In this document: piece after piece, positions 1 through 6,029 of the stretch
Layout: the number at the start of each line of letters is the position of its first letter
Numbering within the stretch: the first letter of the stretch is position 1
Origin: Chloroflexota bacterium
GTDB lineage: Bacteria > Chloroflexota > Limnocylindria > Limnocylindrales > CSP1-4
Direction: 5' to 3'
Length of the DNA stretch: 12,035 bases
Assembly (NCBI GenBank): GCA_013698385.1
Contig: JACCVB010000029.1
Span: 1-12,035 of the forward strand
Program-made: the position numbers and the translations under genes
The notes under the pieces: generated by a model
Database searches by the model: none
Told to the model about the DNA's origin: nothing
What the model saw: only the letters and a program-made list of their open reading frames with translations

Positions 1-381
1 CGGTACACCTATCGGGTCAACGGGCGCGACCGTGCGGGGAATCGCACGATCGTCGACCGCACGATCCTCGTCGACCGGACGCTCAAGGTGCATCGGTGGT
101 CCGACTACGCCTTCGACCCGCGAGGCGGCCAGGCCAGCAAGATGACGATCAGCCTGATCCGACCCGGTTCGGTCAGTGCCTCCATCTACCTCGATGGAAC
201 GCGCATCCGCCGGATCTGGACGGACAAGCCGCTCGCCACCGGCTCCTACAGCTGGACCTGGAACGGCAAGACGAGCACCGGTGCGTACGCCAAGCCCGGC
301 ACGTACAGGGTCGTCGTGGCCGTCGTCAGCAAGTTCGGCCTCACCCGCTGGACTCGCCTGGTGAAGATCGAGGTTCATTGA
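1..381 (+). CDS. C-terminal end of a secreted/surface protein with FlgD-like Ig modules (partial, 5' end outside window)
   Basis: The frame is open from base 1 and ends at TGA 379-381, giving 126 visible residues; the true start lies upstream of the window. The visible part contains the end of one beta-sandwich module (YTYRVNGRDRAGN near the start) followed by a complete second module. That module ends in a WTWNGKTSTGAYAKPGTYRV-type motif, the hallmark of FlgD Ig-like repeats found in many secreted bacterial proteins as C-terminal stalk or sorting modules. No catalytic residues or membrane segment are visible in this part. The protein is probably extracytoplasmic, but the activity of the missing N-terminal portion cannot be told. 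The next gene starts 40 bp downstream with its own promoter-like element, so the two need not form an operon. An internal GTG at 88 is in frame but is not a credible start, because the preceding codons already belong to the domain. Confidence 0.75.
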   Translation, partial: RYTYRVNGRDRAGNRTIVDRTILVDRTLKVHRWSDYAFDPRGGQASKMTISLIRPGSVSASIYLDGTRIRRIWTDKPLATGSYSWTWNGKTSTGAYAKPGTYRVVVAVVSKFGLTRWTRLVKIEVH

Positions 382-408
382 GCCTCGGTCGGCGGGGCCG
401 GGCCGCCA

Positions 409-414
409 TATACT
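409..414 (+). promoter_or_regulatory. -10 element (TATACT) of a probable leaderless promoter
   Basis: TATACT stands out in an otherwise GC-rich gap and differs from the TATAAT consensus at one position. It ends 7 bases before the ATG at 422, which puts the expected transcription start at or next to the A of the start codon. No convincing -35 box lies 16-18 bp upstream. Confidence 0.5.
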
Positions 415-421
415 GTCGCCG

Positions 422-1195
422 ATGACGGAGATGAAGCGCGGGCGAGGGACCTGGGTCGTCCTGCCGACGTACAACGAGGCGGACAACATCGGGCCGATCT
501 CGGCCGCGATTCTGGACGCCTTGCCGGACGCGACCGTGCTGGTCGTGGATGACGGGTCGCCCGACGGGACGGGTCAGCTCGCCGATGCCCTCGCCCTCGC
601 CGACCCGCGGATCCGGGTTCGCCACCGGGCCGCGAAGCAGGGACTCGGACGCGCGTACCTGGACGGTTTCGGGATCGCGCTCGAAGACGGCGCCCGGATC
701 GTCGTCCAGATGGATGCCGACTTCAGCCACGATCCGGGCGTCCTGCCCGATCTGCTGGCGCCGCTCGCGGAGGATCGCGCCGAGCTGGTGATCGGTTCGC
801 GCTACACGCCGGGTGGCGGCGTGGTCGATTGGGGGATCGGTCGACGCCTCATCTCTCGCGGGGGCAGCCTGTTCGCCGGGACGGTCCTGGGACTCCCGGT
901 CAAGGACCTGACCGGTGGCTTCAAGGTCTGGCGCGGTCCGACCCTCGCCGCCATCCCGTTCGAGGGCGTTCACGCCGGTGGGTACGTGTTTCAGATCGAG
1001 ATGACCTCGCGGGCCGTTCGCTCGGGCGCCCGGGTGGTGGAGGTGCCGATCACCTTTCGCGACCGGCGCATCGGCGTGAGCAAGATGTCGCGACGGATCG
1101 TGATCGAGGCCCTCGTGGTCGTGGTCCAGCTGCGGATCGAGGCGTTGCTGGACCGTTGGCGGCAACGGTCTGCCGGTCGTCAGCGACGACCGTAA
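422..1195 (+). CDS. polyprenol monophosphomannose synthase-like glycosyltransferase (GT2, DPM1/Ppm1 type)
   Basis: The 257-residue protein should transfer a hexose, classically mannose from GDP-mannose, to a polyprenyl phosphate at the inner face of the membrane, supplying a lipid-linked sugar donor. Visible GT2 signatures are VVLPTYNEADN (12-22), VVDDGSPDGT (41-50), the metal-binding DAD of QMDAD (96-100) followed by FSHDP, GSRY (125-128), and KDLTGGFK (161-168), which is typical of the DPM1/Ppm1 group. VPITFRDRRIGVSKMS (208-223) is the usual C-terminal motif. There are no C-terminal membrane spans, so this is the short soluble type. The length matches the family. ATG 422 is chosen because TATACT lies 7 bp upstream; an in-frame ATG at 431 has GGAG directly abutting it, too close to act as its ribosome binding site. 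The GT4 gene follows at once, suggesting co-transcription. Family is sure; the exact sugar is inferred. Confidence 0.88.
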   Translation: MTEMKRGRGTWVVLPTYNEADNIGPISAAILDALPDATVLVVDDGSPDGTGQLADALALADPRIRVRHRAAKQGLGRAYLDGFGIALEDGARIVVQMDADFSHDPGVLPDLLAPLAEDRAELVIGSRYTPGGGVVDWGIGRRLISRGGSLFAGTVLGLPVKDLTGGFKVWRGPTLAAIPFEGVHAGGYVFQIEMTSRAVRSGARVVEVPITFRDRRIGVSKMSRRIVIEALVVVVQLRIEALLDRWRQRSAGRQRRP

Positions 1196-2430
1196 GAGCT
1201 GCGCCCGGCGTCCGGGTCATCCTGGATGTCCGGCCCCTCCAGGACCCGGAGCGGGCGCCGATCGCGGCCGCGTACCTCGGCGGCCTCCTTGGCGCCTACA
1301 ACGCAGCGCCGCTGACCGGCGAGTCGTTCGCCCTGCTCCTGCGCTCCGATCTCGACGATCCGACGGTCCCATACGGCCGTCTGGACGTCGTCGGCCGGCG
1401 TCTCCTGCCCCCGACCAGTCGGCTGCGATCCATCGCCCAGACCGTGGATCCGTTCCTGCTTCGCGGCGCCTCCATGGGTGCGGCCTGGCGGGCGGAACGA
1501 GGCGGCGCCAAGGGTGCCGTCTACCACGCCGTGGGTGCCGGGACGCTGCCGATCGGGTCGTCCCTGCCCGTGGTGGTGAGCGTCCTGGACCTCGCGCCAT
1601 GGGAGTCACCGGGGGTTTTCGCCGCGACCCCGGGGACGCGCTTCGGGCAGCGTCTGCGGGGCCAGCTGCTGCGACGTGCCGCTGCGGTCATCGTGGGCAC
1701 GGAGGCGGTGGCTCGTGACCTCCGGCGCCTGGTCCACGTTCGGTCGGAGCGCATCCGGGTGGTGCCGCTGGCGCCCCGGAGCTCGTTCACGATGGATCGG
1801 TCCGGTGGCCTCGAGGATTCCGGGGACATCGTGCACCTCGGATTGCCATCGCGCTATCTCGTCTATCCCGGTCGGTACGACGCCCGCCAGGATCTGGGCA
1901 CGCTCCTGCGCGCCCTGGCCGACCTGACGACCGCGGGCCGACCGAGCGAGCTGCCCGCTGCCGTCCCCTGGCCACCGCGAGTGCTGCTCGTCGGGGTCAG
2001 CCCGGATGACCGAGCCGCGCTGGCGAGGTCGGCCGCCCGCTACGGCGTGGGATCCGCGTTGGCGTATGCGCCGGCACTCAGCCCGACAAGGCTCGCTGGG
2101 CTGCTGCGCCACGCACGAGCGGCGTTGCTGCCCGTCCGATCCGACTCCGCCGGCCTAAGCGCGATCGAGACGATCGCCTGCGGCACTCCGGTCATCGCCT
2201 CTGCCGTGGGCGCGCTACCCGAGATCGTCGGGACGGCCGGCCTGCTCGTCGAGCCGCGTGACCCGGCGCGCCTGGCCGCCGCATTGCGAACGATCTGGCT
2301 GGACGATCGCCTGCACGGCCGGCTGGCGGCTGCGGCGCGGGCCCGCGCGACGGTCGAGCCGCGTACGTGGCGCGACGTCGCCGACGAGACCCGCGAGATC
2401 TACGGGCAGGTCGGGATCGCTCGGGCCTGA
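1156..2430 (+). CDS. GT4-family glycosyltransferase (GT-B fold)
   Basis: A nucleotide-sugar-dependent glycosyltransferase acting on an unknown envelope glycan acceptor. The N-terminal half begins with the Rossmann strand VRVILDVRPLQDP (from 1210). The C-terminal donor-binding domain has YLVYPGRYDARQDLGTLL, then PRVLLVG, then SAGLSAIETIACGTPVIAS and GLLVEPRDP, the classic GT4 (Glycos_transf_1) order. The usual E-x7-E donor motif reads D-x7-E here (Asp at 2143-2145, Glu at 2167-2169). The start is uncertain. No ATG, GTG or TTG lies near the expected N-terminus at about 1192-1210; the nearest in-frame candidate is TTG 1156, overlapping the upstream gene by 40 bp, with GAGG 13 bp before it. A GTA codon at 1192 overlaps the upstream stop as GTAA. 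The frame stays open back to 829, but that stretch is a shadow of the GT2 gene. Probably translationally coupled to the GT2 gene. Confidence 0.82.
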   Translation: MAATVCRSSATTVRAAPGVRVILDVRPLQDPERAPIAAAYLGGLLGAYNAAPLTGESFALLLRSDLDDPTVPYGRLDVVGRRLLPPTSRLRSIAQTVDPFLLRGASMGAAWRAERGGAKGAVYHAVGAGTLPIGSSLPVVVSVLDLAPWESPGVFAATPGTRFGQRLRGQLLRRAAAVIVGTEAVARDLRRLVHVRSERIRVVPLAPRSSFTMDRSGGLEDSGDIVHLGLPSRYLVYPGRYDARQDLGTLLRALADLTTAGRPSELPAAVPWPPRVLLVGVSPDDRAALARSAARYGVGSALAYAPALSPTRLAGLLRHARAALLPVRSDSAGLSAIETIACGTPVIASAVGALPEIVGTAGLLVEPRDPARLAAALRTIWLDDRLHGRLAAAARARATVEPRTWRDVADETREIYGQVGIARA

Positions 2431-2459
2431 CGTCCGCCCGCCGTCGTGCGAGGCGGACG
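2431..2459. terminator. bidirectional hairpin between convergent genes
   Basis: CGTCCGCC (2431-2438) and GGCGGACG (2452-2459) form a perfect 8-bp GC-rich stem with a 13-base loop. It fills most of the 32-bp gap between the stop of the GT4 gene and the stop of the convergent lipoprotein gene. There is no T-run on either side, so it is terminator-like rather than a canonical intrinsic terminator. Confidence 0.5.
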
Positions 2460-2462
2460 GTC

Positions 2463-3698
2463 CTATGGACTCGGCGAAGGGGATGGGCCGGTCGATGGCG
2501 ATGGGCCGGTCGAGGGTGATGGGCTGGGAATGGCGGCGCCGGGTTCCGTGCCGGCCTTGTAGGTGACCTTCGTGCCCCGGGGCACGACCTGGATGAAGGT
2601 CTGTCCGATGGTCAACGTCACCGGCTGCCCGTCCGCGTCGAAGAACCGGGTCGGGGCCTTCGCCGAGGCCTTCTTCCAGGTGCCGACGACCGTGCGGCCG
2701 TTGGTCGAGATCGTGGCCTTGCCGTTTCCGATGACATCACCCTCCAGGCGGTGCTTGCTGTCCCCGGTCTGGATGAAGGTGACGGTCATGACGACCACGT
2801 TCTTGGGGGCCACCCGTTGGCCGTCGAAGGCGTCGATCTGGGCACGCTGTCCGGTCACCCCGCGGCGATAGGTGTTCGTGTCGCGGTCGTAGCTATAGGT
2901 GATCGCGTTCAGCGGATAGGGCACCTTGAGTCGACCGCCGGTGGGGCGGTCCTCGAGCGGCGCGTCGGGCGCGAACTGCCAGACTGATTCGAGCGGTTTG
3001 TCCTTCGCGCCGAGTCGTTTGCCGAGGCGCCGCATCCGAGCCGCATCCGTATACAGGTTATGCGGTGCGAACCTCGTGGTGGCGCGCTCGAATGCGCCTC
3101 CGTGCGCGAATTCGTTTGCGTCGTACACGTATGCCCCGGCACCCTTGCGTCGCAACAGCGCGAGGGCCTGTGGCGAGCCGCCGGAGTGCACATACGTGGC
3201 GCGCCATTCCGCTGCCCACAGGACGTAATAGACGCGACTGCTGCGGACCGGCCCGATGTCGGTCTTCATCCGGCTCTGGTAGATGGCCATGTAACGCGGG
3301 ATGCCGCCCTCGGCTGGGGCGTGCCACACGATATCGGCGGCGTTGAGCCCGGATTGCGGTCGGGCGGGCCTCAGGTCGTCGATCATCACGGCGATCGGAT
3401 GGCGGGCGGCGACGTCTGCGCTGACCGGACGGCCGGTGAGCGGGGCCGGGACCAGCGTGGGTGTCGGCGTGGGCGTCGGCAGCGGCGTGGGGCTCGGGGT
3501 GGGCACGGGGGTGGGGCTCGGGGTGGGCACCGGCGTCGAGCTCGGGGTAGGGACCGGCGCTGCGCTCGGGGCCGGCGTGGGAGCTTCCGACGCCACGACT
3601 GGCGCCAGGGAGCCGACCACCGCGAGCGATGGTGCCACCTCGGCCGGCGAACAGGCGATGACGGAGCCGACCAGCAGGATCAGTACACCGAATCGCAT
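2463..3698 (-). CDS. DUF3048 domain-containing lipoprotein (YerB-like)
   Basis: The 411-residue product begins with a short lipoprotein signal peptide (MRFGVLILLVGSVIAC) whose lipobox V-I-A-C puts the lipidated cysteine at residue 16. A Pro/Thr/Ser linker follows at about 39-86. The DUF3048 N-terminal domain starts near 87, with PIAVMIDDLRPARPQSGLNAA, AEGGIPRYMAIYQS and DIGPVRSSRVYYV motifs. The DUF3048 C-terminal domain covers about 260-385 (KNVVVMTVTF, GDVIGNGKATI, GTWKKAS, TFIQVVPRGT). A second low-complexity tail of PSPSTG repeats ends the protein. It should be anchored on the outer face of the membrane. DUF3048 has no established biochemical function that I can cite. ATG 3698 is preceded by GAGG nine bases upstream. 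The gene is divergent from the repeat protein at 3823, and flanking genes concern glycans, so an envelope role is plausible but inferred. Confidence 0.9.
   Translation of the reverse strand: MRFGVLILLVGSVIACSPAEVAPSLAVVGSLAPVVASEAPTPAPSAAPVPTPSSTPVPTPSPTPVPTPSPTPLPTPTPTPTLVPAPLTGRPVSADVAARHPIAVMIDDLRPARPQSGLNAADIVWHAPAEGGIPRYMAIYQSRMKTDIGPVRSSRVYYVLWAAEWRATYVHSGGSPQALALLRRKGAGAYVYDANEFAHGGAFERATTRFAPHNLYTDAARMRRLGKRLGAKDKPLESVWQFAPDAPLEDRPTGGRLKVPYPLNAITYSYDRDTNTYRRGVTGQRAQIDAFDGQRVAPKNVVVMTVTFIQTGDSKHRLEGDVIGNGKATISTNGRTVVGTWKKASAKAPTRFFDADGQPVTLTIGQTFIQVVPRGTKVTYKAGTEPGAAIPSPSPSTGPSPSTGPSPSPSP
2482..2527 (-). repeat. 18-bp tandem repeat in the C-terminal tail of the DUF3048 lipoprotein
   Basis: GATGGGCCGGTCGA occurs at 2482 and 2500, and a diverged copy (GATGGGCTGG) begins at 2518, a constant spacing of 18 bp. 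It encodes the repeated six-residue Pro/Ser/Thr/Gly unit near the C-terminus. It keeps the reading frame, so copy-number change would alter tail length without a frameshift. Confidence 0.75.
3487..3554 (-). repeat. 24-bp tandem repeat encoding the Pro/Thr/Ser linker of the lipoprotein
   Basis: A 20-bp core (GTGGGGCTCGGGGTGGGCAC on the plus strand) occurs exactly at 3487-3506 and 3511-3530, with a diverged copy at 3535-3554, all at 24-bp spacing. More degenerate units continue toward 3455. Each unit encodes eight residues of the PTPSPTPV type, forming a flexible spacer between the lipid anchor and the DUF3048 domains. Confidence 0.8.
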
Positions 3699-3759
3699 CA
3701 GGTCGAACCTCGCTGGATCCGCAGACAGCGTGACGGGAGGGTCTGCCGGATGTTCGCGG

Positions 3760-3765
3760 AGGATA
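3760..3765 (-). promoter_or_regulatory. possible -10 element (TATCCT) for the DUF3048 lipoprotein gene
   Basis: On the minus strand this reads TATCCT, fitting TANNNT, and lies about 60 bp upstream of the ATG at 3698. No good -35 box is seen. It is the best AT-containing candidate in the 124-bp divergent gap, but the support is weak. Confidence 0.25.
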
Positions 3766-3810
3766 ACTGATGAAGGTCGACCGGCGTGCGCCCGGCATCG
3801 ACGCGGGCGG

Positions 3811-3816
3811 TAGGCT
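3811..3816 (+). promoter_or_regulatory. -10 element (TAGGCT) of a probable leaderless promoter
   Basis: TAGGCT fits TANNNT and ends 6 bases before ATG 3823, placing the predicted transcription start at the ATG itself. No Shine-Dalgarno sequence precedes the ATG. The same arrangement is seen before the GT2 gene at 422. This spacing supports ATG 3823 over the in-frame GTG at 3817, which lies directly after the element. Confidence 0.45.
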
Positions 3817-3822
3817 GTGACG

Positions 3823-4287
3823 ATGCAAGACCCGATGCCCTCACCGGCTCCACGCGACGATCAGGCGGACACCCTCCACGTGCGCCAGGGCGGGATCGAC
3901 TCAGCGCACGCGACGCGGATCGACGTTCGGCAGGGCGGGATCTCCCGGGCGCAGGCGACGGACATCGCGGTGGTGCAGGGAGGGATCGGCATCGCACGGG
4001 GGGAGCGCGTCTCGGTCCAGATGGGTGGGATCGGCCTTGCCGTGACCAGCGACGCGCGAGTCAGCCGGGCATTCGTGCGATCCATCCTCGCCCGCGACGT
4101 CAGCGTGGAACAGGCCGCCGTCGGGACCCTGGCCGCCAACCACGTGACATTCCAGCGTCCCGGCCTGGTCGGCCTGGTCCTGGCACCCCGAGTGGACGGC
4201 GAGGTGAAGGCGCTCCTCGATTGGCGCGGCGCGCTGGCCGTCGGTGCGGTCCTGGCCCTGCTCCGGCTCGGCCTGCGCCGTCGCTGA
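3823..4287 (+). CDS. tail-anchored repeat protein with 15-residue QGGI repeats (unknown function)
   Basis: I do not recognise a named family. The 154-residue product has a disordered, Pro/Asp-rich N-terminus of about 17 residues. Four units follow in which GGI recurs at exactly 15-residue spacing (VRQGGI, VRQGGI, VVQGGI, VQMGGI). Three or four decayed units continue with nearly the same period through to the membrane segment. The unit pattern, a V-x-V strand, a turn with GGI, then Ala/Ile positions, suggests a short beta-solenoid. The C-terminus (DWRGALAVGAVLALLRLGLRRR) is one hydrophobic helix ending in arginines, so the protein is probably tail-anchored with the repeats cytoplasmic. There is no signal peptide and no catalytic motif. 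An upstream in-frame GTG at 3817 would add two residues. It is convergent with the exporter operon, sharing a terminator hairpin, and divergent from the lipoprotein. Confidence 0.8.
   Translation: MQDPMPSPAPRDDQADTLHVRQGGIDSAHATRIDVRQGGISRAQATDIAVVQGGIGIARGERVSVQMGGIGLAVTSDARVSRAFVRSILARDVSVEQAAVGTLAANHVTFQRPGLVGLVLAPRVDGEVKALLDWRGALAVGAVLALLRLGLRRR
3886..4032 (+). repeat. 45-bp period repeat inside the QGGI protein gene
   Basis: CAGGGCGGGATC occurs at 3886 and 3931, CAGGGAGGGATC at 3976, and ATGGGTGGGATC at 4021, each 45 bp apart. The units are identical only over this core, so this is an old protein-level repeat rather than a recent DNA duplication. Confidence 0.8.
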
Positions 4288-4305
4288 CGCGGGCGCTCAG
4301 CGACG
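4279..4305. terminator. bidirectional hairpin containing both stop codons
   Basis: CGTCGCTGA (4279-4287) and TCAGCGACG (4297-4305) are a perfect 9-bp inverted repeat with a 9-base loop. The left arm carries the TGA of the plus-strand repeat gene. The right arm carries the TGA (as TCA) of the minus-strand ABC ATPase gene. There is no adjacent T-run. The position fits a shared terminator for the two convergent transcripts. Confidence 0.6.
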
Positions 4306-5148
4306 CCCCTGGCCCGCGATCCCCGGGTCCAGTCCGGCGGCTGTCGCCGCGGCCGCACTGGCCGCCCGAGCCTCATCGGTGTGCTGCCGGTGGAGGGCCA
4401 CCACTTCGGCGGGGTCGCCTTCCATGATCAACCGACCCTTCTCGATCAGCACGGCCCGATTGGAATATTCGGTGACCCAGCTCATGTCGTGGGTGACGAG
4501 GACGACCGCCTTGGCGGCGCGCACGATCTCGATCACCCGCGCCTTGGACTTCGCCCGGAAATTCGCATCGCCCGTCGCAAGCACTTCGTCCAGCAGCAGG
4601 ATGTCCGGGTCCACAGACGTCGCGATGGCGAATCCGAGGCGGGCGCGCATCCCGGACGAATAGGTCTTGATCGGCGCGTCGATGAAGTCGCCCAGTTCCG
4701 CGTATTCGATGATCGACGGCAGGAGCCGACGCGTGACTTCGTCCTCCAGACCCAGGAATGCGCCGCCCAGCAGGATGTTGTCCCGACCGCTCAGCTCGCG
4801 ATCGAATCCGGCACCGAGCGTGAGCAGGCCGGAGACGTGACCACGCACGTCCACAGCGCCCTCCGATGGCCGGATGATGCCCGCGAGGACCTGGAGCAGC
4901 GTGCTCTTGCCAGCCCCGTTCGGTCCGATCACGGCCAGCGACTCGCCGTGGACCACCCGGAGGGAGACGTGCCGGAGCGCCCAGAACGGCTCTTGCGAGC
5001 CTCGCCCCAGAATCTGCCCGACCGACCGTCGGATGGTCGTCTTCTTGGTGAATCGCAGGTCGTATCGCACGCCCATGTCTTCGACGCCGATGGCCTGCAG
5101 AGAATCGGCGCGGAGCGTCGGAGGCGGCGGGCTGTCGATCGTGGTCAC
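4297..5148 (-). CDS. ABC transporter ATP-binding protein, TagH/Wzt family polysaccharide exporter
   Basis: The 283-residue ATPase powers export of a lipid-linked cell-surface polymer with the permease encoded just upstream. Motifs are all intact: Walker A GPNGAGKST (75-83), signature YSSGMRARLGFAIA, Walker B ILLLDEVLATGD, and the H-loop histidine in VLVTHDM. The N-terminal part with VEDMGVRYDLRF and a basic stretch before FWALRHVSL is typical of TagH/Wzt/KpsT polymer exporters. The protein lacks the large C-terminal carbohydrate-binding domain of O-antigen Wzt and the long C-terminal extension of Bacillus TagH; after residue 250 only an Ala-rich tail follows. The frame is open upstream to 5736, but that part shadows the permease. 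GTG 5148 is chosen because it overlaps the permease stop in a GTGA junction, with AAGG just before it. Last gene of the minus-strand operon. Confidence 0.9.
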   Translation of the reverse strand: MTTIDSPPPPTLRADSLQAIGVEDMGVRYDLRFTKKTTIRRSVGQILGRGSQEPFWALRHVSLRVVHGESLAVIGPNGAGKSTLLQVLAGIIRPSEGAVDVRGHVSGLLTLGAGFDRELSGRDNILLGGAFLGLEDEVTRRLLPSIIEYAELGDFIDAPIKTYSSGMRARLGFAIATSVDPDILLLDEVLATGDANFRAKSKARVIEIVRAAKAVVLVTHDMSWVTEYSNRAVLIEKGRLIMEGDPAEVVALHRQHTDEARAASAAAATAAGLDPGIAGQGRR

Positions 5149-6029
5149 AGGACCTTCGCAAAGCTCGGTTCCAGGCGCTTGAAGACGACCGTGCTGAGTG
5201 CCAGGAAGCCGACGCTGACCAGGAGGAGCACGGCGAGCGAGGTCCAGTCGGGCAACCCCGGTGGTGATGTCGGCGCGCCGTAGATCACCTTCCGATACGC
5301 CTCGAACAGGATCGCGAACGGGTTCGCGTTGGCGATGACCTTCAGGATCGGGTTGGCCTGGACGACGTGGACCTCGTCGAGGACCGCCAGGCTGTACAGC
5401 CCCGGGGAGAGGAACCACCACAGGCGCAGGACATGGCGCGCCACGTTCCCGAGGTCGCGGAAGAAGACGTTGCCTGCCGCGAGCAGGATGGAGAACGCGA
5501 GAGTGAACACGTACTGGACCACGGCGATAAGCGGGACGAGCAACAGGAACGGGCTGATCCGGTCCGCGTAGAACAGCATCAGCCCCGCCAGCGGGATGAG
5601 TCCGAAGGCGAATCCGACCACTCCGGCCGTGGTCGTGGCCACCGGCAGCACGAGCTTCGGGAACTGGATCTGCTTGATCAGGCGGTCCTGGCTGGCGACC
5701 GCGGAGGTGGCATCCACGACGGACGTCGTGAACCACTTCCAGGGCAGGATTGCGGCAAAGATGAAGAGTGGGTAGTCCGGGGTCTTACGCGAGACGACGA
5801 TGGTCACGAAGATCACGTAGACCAGCATCTGGAGGAGCGGATCCAGGACCCACCAGAAGTTACCGAGGATGGTGTCGGCGCCCCGCTTGCGCATGTCCGC
5901 CTGAACCAGATAACGCACCAGGCGACGCCGCGAGACGATGTCCGCGAGGCCTTCCCGGATCAGCCGAGCGGCACCCGGATCGTCCGCCGCGTTGCGAAAC
6001 GCGGCCGGTACTTCACTCGTGACGGACAT
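5145..6029 (-). CDS. ABC-2 type permease, TagG/Wzm family polysaccharide exporter
   Basis: The membrane subunit of the exporter. About 294 residues: a cytoplasmic N-terminal region with RYLVQADMRKRGADTILGNFWWVLDPLLQMLVY, the usual entry into ABC2_membrane polymer permeases, then about six hydrophobic spans. These include VYVIFVTIVV, LFIFAAILPWKWF, VVGFAFGLIPLAGLMLFYA, LLLVPLIAVVQYVFTLAFSILLAAG, LRLWWFLSPGLYSL and LAVLLLVSVGFLALSTVVF. NVFFRDLGNVARHVLRLWWFLSPGLY resembles the TagG/Wzm conserved loop, and NPFAILFEAYRKVIYG precedes the last span. The length fits the family. The start is not firm: ATG 6029 gives a 17-bp overlap with the upstream transferase, while an in-frame GTG at 6047 adds six residues; neither has a clear ribosome binding site. 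Overlaps on both sides indicate tight coupling within the operon. Confidence 0.88.
   Translation of the reverse strand: MSVTSEVPAAFRNAADDPGAARLIREGLADIVSRRRLVRYLVQADMRKRGADTILGNFWWVLDPLLQMLVYVIFVTIVVSRKTPDYPLFIFAAILPWKWFTTSVVDATSAVASQDRLIKQIQFPKLVLPVATTTAGVVGFAFGLIPLAGLMLFYADRISPFLLLVPLIAVVQYVFTLAFSILLAAGNVFFRDLGNVARHVLRLWWFLSPGLYSLAVLDEVHVVQANPILKVIANANPFAILFEAYRKVIYGAPTSPPGLPDWTSLAVLLLVSVGFLALSTVVFKRLEPSFAKVL

Noticed and set aside
829..1155. 5' extension of the GT4 frame across the GT2 gene
   Set aside because: The extra residues are a frame shadow of the GT2 gene, whose own frame has all catalytic motifs. No GT4 domain sequence is found before about 1210.
3455..3560. Regularly spaced repeats that could suggest a CRISPR array or a VNTR outside genes
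   Set aside because: The units are adjacent without unique spacers and encode the Pro/Thr/Ser linker of the lipoprotein in frame.
3058..3828. A 256-codon minus-strand frame overlapping the lipoprotein gene
   Set aside because: Its translation is His/Arg/Pro-rich without domains. The lipoprotein frame has a signal peptide, lipobox and DUF3048 motifs over the same bases.
5149..5736. 5' extension of the ABC ATPase frame
   Set aside because: It overlaps the permease gene, whose frame has clear membrane spans. The GTGA junction at 5145-5148 gives a natural start.
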